From positions 239,417 through 250,668 of the forward strand of contig BEXV01000209.1 in the NCBI GenBank assembly GCA_003118195.1: DNA of 11,252 nt, given 5' to 3'. Origin of the DNA: Hemicentrotus pulcherrimus. Lineage: Eukaryota; Echinodermata; Echinoidea; Camarodonta; Strongylocentrotidae. Positions 7,167 to 11,252 of the stretch are shown here, piece by piece. Position 1 is the first letter of the stretch. Every line of letters starts with the position of its first letter. A model generated the notes under the pieces. That model worked only from the letters and a program-made list of their open reading frames with translations. It ran no database searches and was not told where the DNA came from. Made by a program: the position numbers and the translations under genes.

Positions 7167-7653
7167 TTAGAGAGCTTCAGAAAAATTCTCTCAGAATGGA
7201 GAGAGACGATAGAGAAAGGTGAGAAAAGATACAAAAGATGTAGAAATAATAGATGGTTAGAAAGTAAAACGAGAATGAAAATTCTTTCAGATTGTTTTTC
7301 TTTAAATGTTCATAATATCACAATATCAGTCCACACCATTATCATGCTTTCAGATTCCAAATCTTTTCACACTACACGACATGCATACGCAATTTCAGGC
7401 ATACAACTTGAACAATGAATGAAACACAAACACAAGAAAAATTGTATTAATGAAGAACATGTTTTCAAATATAAAGTTGTTTTACAACATGGCAATTGAT
7501 ATTCAGAAGTATATAGAAGGTGAAAATATCTGAAGTATTTATAAAATACTAGTATTAATTAATAATCAACAATTTGAACTATTTGCACGTAATTAAAAAG
7601 AGTGCGCATGCCTCTTTGATTGTCAAGAATAGATGTCGTCACCATTCACTTGG
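7167..7653. other. 3' flank / probable 3' UTR of foxQ2
   Basis: On the foxQ2 strand no canonical AATAAA follows the stop codon in this interval. Weaker variants are present: TATAAA at 7543-7538 (about 110 nt past the stop) and AATACA at 7449-7444. The interval also holds a near-palindrome (7535-7549) and a perfect 12-bp palindrome TATTAATTAATA (7553-7564), which contains homeodomain-type TAATTA cores. The transcript end cannot be fixed from sequence. Confidence 0.3.
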
Positions 7654-8646
7654 CTAGCAGGATCCCACGGAAGACCAAGCCGATGCAGTGGGTATCATTG
7701 ATGGCGGTGATGATGGCTTGGAGTAAGGAGGGTACATGAAAGAAGGATTGACATGATGAGCGATGCGATACCCTGCTGCATCGCTGGTGGTTGTAGATGG
7801 TGAACTCAGGGTAGATGTCATCGGATTGGAGTACGCTGAGCTCGGGATAGTGAGGGGTATCTTCTCAGCAACATCAGGTCGATAAGTCGCAGGAACAGAA
7901 GCAGAAAAACAGTACGGATGAGTTGATGGGAAAGGAGGTGGGGTGAACATGGCAGCACTGACTGGGTGATATGGTGCTGTATGTGCACGGAGTGGATGAA
8001 TCCCGGGTAACATGGCGAGCTGTGACTTGGAGATCATATCAGGATAATGAGCATACGTCATCGGCATGTAGCCGGGGTGGATGGGGCTCGGGATGGCTGA
8101 TGGGTAGGCGTAGGGAGAATAACTGACTGATCGTACTCGGCGACGAGCTTGCCGTCTCCTATAATCACCAAGGGCGAAGTCTTCAAGGTTTGCGGGGTGA
8201 ATCGCCCAGAAATGCCCTCTGCCGTCTCCACTGCGTCCAGCCTTTATGAAGCACTCATTGAGGGAGAGATTGTGACGAATACTGTTCCTCCAGCTCCTTT
8301 CATTATCTTTGAAGAACGGGAAGCGCTTCATGATGTATTCATAAATGTCACATAGCAAAAGGTGCTTGTCTTGTGAGTTGATGATAGCCATAGCAATCAG
8401 GGCAATATATGAATGAGGAGGCTTCTTCGTTGATGGTGGGCTATCACAGATCGATGAAGCTCCTGAGCTGGCGTTGTCTGATGGACTCAGAGCTCCAATG
8501 CTGCTTTCAGTGCTGGATGGTCGTTCACCAGACTGCGTTTCTTGCTGAACGAGAACCTTCATCTTAGGATGGTATCGTATCTCGGGGCTGAAACGGTTAG
8601 GCTTGCTGTCACTCTGGGCAAGGTTTTCAATGCTGAATAAATTCAT
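7654..8646 (-). CDS. foxQ2: FoxQ2-type forkhead transcription factor, single exon
   Basis: This gene encodes a nuclear DNA-binding protein of 330 residues. The start is the ATG at 8646-8644. It is the first ATG in the frame, since the open frame continues upstream to a TAG at 8760-8758 without another ATG; A is at -3, and no ATG in any frame occurs in the 111 nt before it. Residues 4-10 (FSIENLA) form an EH1-like Groucho-recruiting motif typical of FoxQ2 proteins. A Ser-rich linker (about 41-72) follows. The forkhead domain spans about 74-172 (8131-8427). It includes KKPPHSYIALIAMAI, the recognition helix WRNSIRHNLSLNECF, GRGHFWAIHP and the FoxQ2-diagnostic GDYRRRQARRRVR. The tail is rich in Pro, Ser, Tyr and His. 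No frameshift or lost key residue is seen, and the whole coding region is intronless. In sea urchins FoxQ2 acts in the anterior neuroectoderm/apical plate (literature knowledge). More than one foxQ2 paralog may exist, so which one this is remains open. Confidence 0.95.
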   Translation of the reverse strand: MNLFSIENLAQSDSKPNRFSPEIRYHPKMKVLVQQETQSGERPSSTESSIGALSPSDNASSGASSICDSPPSTKKPPHSYIALIAMAIINSQDKHLLLCDIYEYIMKRFPFFKDNERSWRNSIRHNLSLNECFIKAGRSGDGRGHFWAIHPANLEDFALGDYRRRQARRRVRSVSYSPYAYPSAIPSPIHPGYMPMTYAHYPDMISKSQLAMLPGIHPLRAHTAPYHPVSAAMFTPPPFPSTHPYCFSASVPATYRPDVAEKIPLTIPSSAYSNPMTSTLSSPSTTTSDAAGYRIAHHVNPSFMYPPYSKPSSPPSMIPTASAWSSVGSC

Positions 8647-8704
8647 GATGAAAGGTTGGAATAAGAGACAGTATAGAAGTGTCGTCGTTAGCCTGAGCAA
8701 AATG

Positions 8705-8742
8705 GAAATGGCTTCCCGTTCAGGATATCCCTTGTTCTTATA
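8705..8742 (-). promoter_or_regulatory. candidate foxQ2 core promoter (TATA-like + initiator)
   Basis: On the minus strand TATAAG (8742-8737) precedes CCATTTC (8711-8705), an exact match to the initiator pattern YYANWYY with its A at 8709. The 33-bp spacing is close to the usual TATA-to-start distance. It would give a 63-nt leader without upstream ATGs before the foxQ2 start. TATAAG is a weak TATA variant, so transcription could also begin further upstream. Confidence 0.35.
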
Positions 8743-8809
8743 GCCAAAACCTAAACTCTACACATCCATCATCCTAGGGGATATCATAGCCTAATGCGCT
8801 ACATTCATG

Positions 8810-9080
8810 TTGATGATTAGGGCATCACTGGACATTGTTCACATTTAATAATCTCTACTCGGTTGTTGTTAAGCAGGACTGTCAGTCACCTAGACAATGA
8901 CCTTTAGCCCTTCATCCTGACAACGGAATGTCAATCACTAATCACTCGTCAGTGAATGATCGTGACGTATGCATTGATAGGCGGGGCCTCCCAGCACGCA
9001 CTTGTCATTGGTCTAAAGATTAGACAGCTACACTGCCAGTTACAACAGGCGTGTTGTCCATATTAAAACTCGCTAATCTA
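8810..9080. promoter_or_regulatory. candidate foxQ2 proximal cis-regulatory region
   Basis: A cluster of recognisable sites lies 160-430 bp upstream of the foxQ2 start. There is a Sox-type CATTGTT (8833-8839) and five K50-homeodomain cores, GATTA or TAATC (8815-8819, 8849-8853, 8939-8943, 9018-9022, 9074-9078). There is a CRE-like TGACGTAT (8963-8970), a GC box GGCGGGGCC (8980-8988) and a minus-strand CCAAT (9007-9011). A 5-bp inverted repeat TCACT-CGTC-AGTGA is at 8942-8955. GC is higher than in the flanks around 8960-9000. The sites are seen; their use is inferred, and short motifs occur often by chance. Confidence 0.4.
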
Positions 9081-9729
9081 TCAGAAGATCCTTTTACTAA
9101 CTAGCTTTCTTGGAGTATTGTTAAGAGGTCAAACTTCGAAGAAAAGCCATAATAACTTGGTATTGATGAAGGCGTTCAGTACTCCCTGTCCATCATGTAC
9201 TGGTATTTACAGGTATTCACAAAAGTCAAGTACCCATCGAAGAACAATACATTTTTCAATAACTACCATTTAATATACCTCCATACTATTCATTTAGTGA
9301 CTTTTCTGTGTTAAGATTGATCCTGGCTTTTGAGTTTTCAATCAAAAGGATTGATGATGGATGATATCCTGCTATGTTTCCAAGACCACAGATATCGTAA
9401 TGGGATAAAAGCTAAGTTTAAACAGTGAAATAGATTACCACTGACTCACACACATATGCTAGGAGAAAGAAACCATTATTCAATCGACATATATTTGCTA
9501 AAATATTGGGATATCAAAACAATATATTGCTACGGTTGTACATAGTTGAACATCCGCACATCTTGCCTTTATTGTGTAATTTTTCCTTTTCAATAATTTT
9601 CAAGTATTATTCTGATTTTAAGGAGGGTTTTCCACACCAAAGTGGTTCACAGGTCTCTTCAATGTTATGCCACTGTCGTGTTTTTAACAGATAACCTGTT
9701 CTGATGCCTAATTCATTTGTTTATTCCGA
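9081..9729. other. upstream gene-free DNA
   Basis: AT-rich non-coding DNA with no supported gene. It contains a Fox-type TGTTTAT (9718-9724) near its right end. An open frame at 9506-9694 lacks any coding character. Confidence 0.4.
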
Positions 9730-9815
9730 AAGATTACCACGATGTAAGCCATCGCTCAATTGGAGACCTATCGTAGGCAACGATCAAACTGCTCAGTTGC
9801 CATGCAACCCATCGA
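9730..9815. promoter_or_regulatory. RFX X-box-like cluster, candidate enhancer
   Basis: A less AT-rich patch about 1.1 kb upstream of foxQ2. GTTGC-CAT-GCAAC (9796-9808) is a palindrome resembling the RFX X-box, matching 11 of 12 half-site positions with a 1-nt spacer. A further half site GGCAAC (9776-9781) forms a 6-bp inverted repeat with GTTGCC (9796-9801). A CCTA-TCG-TAGG dyad (9767-9777) adjoins it. Occupancy by RFX is inference. Confidence 0.35.
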
Positions 9816-10140
9816 ATCCCCCGCTTTCGTATCTCTGTCAAGACTTGTATTATGTTCTTATATTTTAAGTTTAACATTAACGAAATAACGCCTAACACCA
9901 GTACATGTAGTTATATTAATAGACAGAAACTTTGCATAAACTACAGGTTTTTGTGATTATGGGATGTTTTCAATCATCCGTATTTTTAGTAAAAAATTAA
10001 CTTATGCAAAACAAAAAATATTCACTGTCCAGTTGCCTGTATGTTATTTTTAATGATATATAGTCATGATTCAAATAAACATTCAAAAAATTGTATACGA
10101 CAAACGGTGAGTACACGTTGCGAGTACATAACGACTGATT
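9816..10140. other. gene-free AT-rich DNA with paired POU/octamer-like sites
   Basis: TTTGCATAA (9931-9939) and its exact reverse complement TTATGCAAA (10002-10010) lie about 60 bp apart. Each contains an ATGCAAA octamer-like core. A Fox-type ATAAACA occurs at 10075-10081. No gene is visible. Confidence 0.4.
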
Positions 10141-10270
10141 CTTGTCACGTGGTTGAATGAAATGGTGATGATTGGCAGTTAGTTGACAGAGACTGCGCGC
10201 TGGCTCATAATGGCAGCATGTGTTACTTTGTTGTGTCTGATAAGAGATTGCTAATCGGTCCTTTGTTCAT
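10141..10270. promoter_or_regulatory. promoter-like motif cluster
   Basis: In order: an E-box CACGTG (10146-10151), a minus-strand GCCAAT box (10171-10176), a GC-rich NRF1-like TGCGCGC (10194-10200), a YY1-like AATGGC (10209-10214) and two CTTTGTT strings (10226-10232 and 10261-10267) that fit both TCF/Lef and Sox consensus. CACGTG, CCAAT, NRF1-like and YY1-like sites together are typical of CpG-type promoters. No convincing coding frame follows on either strand, so this may be an alternative foxQ2 promoter, an enhancer or a 5' exon of a gene to the right. Confidence 0.3.
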
Positions 10271-11160
10271 GTAATTTAGCTTTCCTGTTAAATCCTTCGA
10301 TATCCTGTATATACGAGGATAATTACCAGTTTCACAGAATTACTTCAATGGTTCGAGTACAATGAAAAAGACAGGATTTAATCTCAAGCTTTACGAGAGT
10401 ATTAAGGTATCTGATGAATGGTATTTCTTCGTGTGTAATATTTTTGTATTTCTGCGATCTCCAGTAAGTGAAAAAAGGGTACTTCATGTGGAATTATTTA
10501 AAAACCTTATGAGTAAAGATCATGAAATTTGTTTTTAATTATAAGAAAGAATTACATTTTTCATCTTTGGGGTAGTGTCATTAAAGAGTTAAAACTATTT
10601 TGAATCAAATGTTATCTTCGGTACCTCACTATTACTTTCAGATAATGATACAGATTGATAGTTTATAGTCCATGTACATCATGTTCTTCCTCAAATTCAT
10701 TTCTAATTTTAATTAGGTGGATAAATATATGCTTCATTTTATTGTAAATTTGTAGTTTAAGGATGCGTCAGCTAGAAAAAAATGACATTAATGATATCTT
10801 ATTTGTTCTAATAAATTAAACTGTATAGTAATAAGAAGCAAATCTGTGAATCCAGTTACTATCAAATTAAATGAGTTGGTAGTAAACGAGTAGAGAGCAA
10901 ACAGAACAGACTACCTTCAATAGGCACAAACCTGTTAACTTTAAAATCATTCCCAGGGGATGTGGTGCTTCATTATGAAACAGTTTTGAAATTATTACTT
11001 TCACCTGTATATCACGGAATGTGCAACCTGTGCAGGTATGACTAATGATAACATGACATTCATGGGACCGAATTTCGCATTTTTTCGATAGATTTCATGT
11101 TTTGATACCCATAAATTCTCTAGCCTCCAGCTTTTATGCTAAGTTAACATTATGTTCCAG
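10271..11160. other. AT-rich non-coding DNA
   Basis: No supported gene. Snail/E-protein-type sites occur near the right end: CACCTG at 11002-11007 and the dyad ACCTG-TG-CAGGT at 11026-11037. The last 45 bases have the look of an intron 3' end (TTAAC branch-point-like sequence and TTCCAG). Confidence 0.35.
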
Positions 11161-11198
11161 GCGGCGACGACAGCCCCGTTTGCCCGAACGTGGTGCGC
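11161..11198 (+). CDS. possible start of a plus-strand exon
   Basis: After a plausible 3' splice site (TTATGTTCCAG, ending at 11160) base composition switches abruptly from AT-rich to about two-thirds G+C. One frame reads GDDSPVCPNVVRQ, which looks protein-like. However, all three plus frames are open here, and a transposon-like end begins at 11199, so the whole GC-rich segment may instead be repeat-derived. Confidence 0.2.
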
Positions 11199-11252
11199 CA
11201 GGCGCGGATCCAGGATTTCTTGGGGGAGGGGGCCCAATTTTTTTTTTTTTTT
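11199..11252 (+). mobile_element. probable DNA transposon end, cut by window edge
   Basis: CAGGCGCGGATCCAGGATTT followed by G-rich sequence matches, from memory, a terminus seen many times in marine invertebrate genomes (CAGGGGCGGATCCAGG...). The CAG start suggests a hAT-type end. A 15-nt T run closes the window. The other end and any target duplication lie outside. Confidence 0.4.

Noticed and set aside
7137..7418. Arg/Glu-rich 93-codon plus-strand frame resembling a coiled coil
   Set aside because: The charged part is translation of the (GA)n microsatellite and adjacent purine-rich DNA; the rest is AT-rich noise.
8149..8355. 68-codon plus-strand frame
   Set aside because: It is antisense within the forkhead domain of foxQ2, a shadow of strong codon constraint.
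8647..8700. Eighteen extra N-terminal codons on foxQ2 beginning at 8700
   Set aside because: The codon at 8700-8698 is TTG, not ATG; the first real ATG in frame is at 8646 and places the EH1-like motif at the N-terminus as expected for the family.
10210..10254. ATGGCAGCATG start with strong Kozak context downstream of promoter-like motifs
   Set aside because: The frame stops after 14 codons and no good donor site occurs before the stop, so a coding exon is not supported.
1..11252. CRISPR array, prokaryotic operon or phage region
   Set aside because: No regularly spaced repeats, no Shine-Dalgarno-led gene strings; splice signals, SINE, MITE and a metazoan forkhead gene show an animal genome.

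Overview
The window looks like AT-rich nuclear DNA of a deuterostome invertebrate, most probably a sea urchin. Three things point there. There is an intronless FoxQ2-type forkhead gene. There is a tRNA-derived SINE whose central block (2735-2815) I recall from strongylocentrotid sea urchins. Fragments of several metazoan transposon classes lie between the genes. No bacterial-style gene packing, Shine-Dalgarno sites or operons are present. Species cannot be fixed from sequence reading alone.

Layout, left to right. (1) 1-1536, minus strand: the 5' part of an unrecognised gene. Exon 1 (1446-1536) encodes a signal-peptide-like leader. It is joined across a 903-bp intron, in matching phase 1, to a 159-bp phase 1-1 exon (384-542) encoding a Trp/Cys-rich, sequon-rich extracellular-type module. 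The gene runs off the left edge, possibly through a third exon at 1-36. (2) 1537-6852: intergenic DNA with a SINE (2629-2834), a 13-bp perfect hairpin abutting a hAT-like terminus (3571-3616), GC-rich repeat remnants (3950-4215 and 5340-5400), a dead Penelope-like endonuclease fragment (4327-4479) and a long pyrimidine/(CT)n tract (5986-6030). (3) 6853-7166: a 278-bp MITE with clear terminal inverted repeats, followed by a (GA)n tract. (4) 7654-8646, minus strand: the foxQ2 gene, 330 codons in one exon, with an N-terminal EH1-like repressor motif, a complete forkhead domain and a Pro/Ser/Tyr-rich tail. A TATA-like plus initiator core promoter can be proposed at 8705-8742. (5) 8744-11160: gene-free upstream DNA holding candidate cis-regulatory clusters: Sox, K50-homeodomain, CCAAT, GC-box, RFX X-box, POU/octamer-like, Fox and E-box sites. 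(6) 11161-11252: an abrupt GC-rich segment that may be an exon start and/or a transposon end, cut by the window edge.

The two genes lie on the same strand about 6.1 kb apart and need not be functionally linked. By family knowledge, foxQ2 encodes a transcription factor of the anterior neuroectoderm/apical plate. The left gene would encode a secreted or membrane-tethered glycoprotein of unknown role. It is the most plausible undescribed item here.
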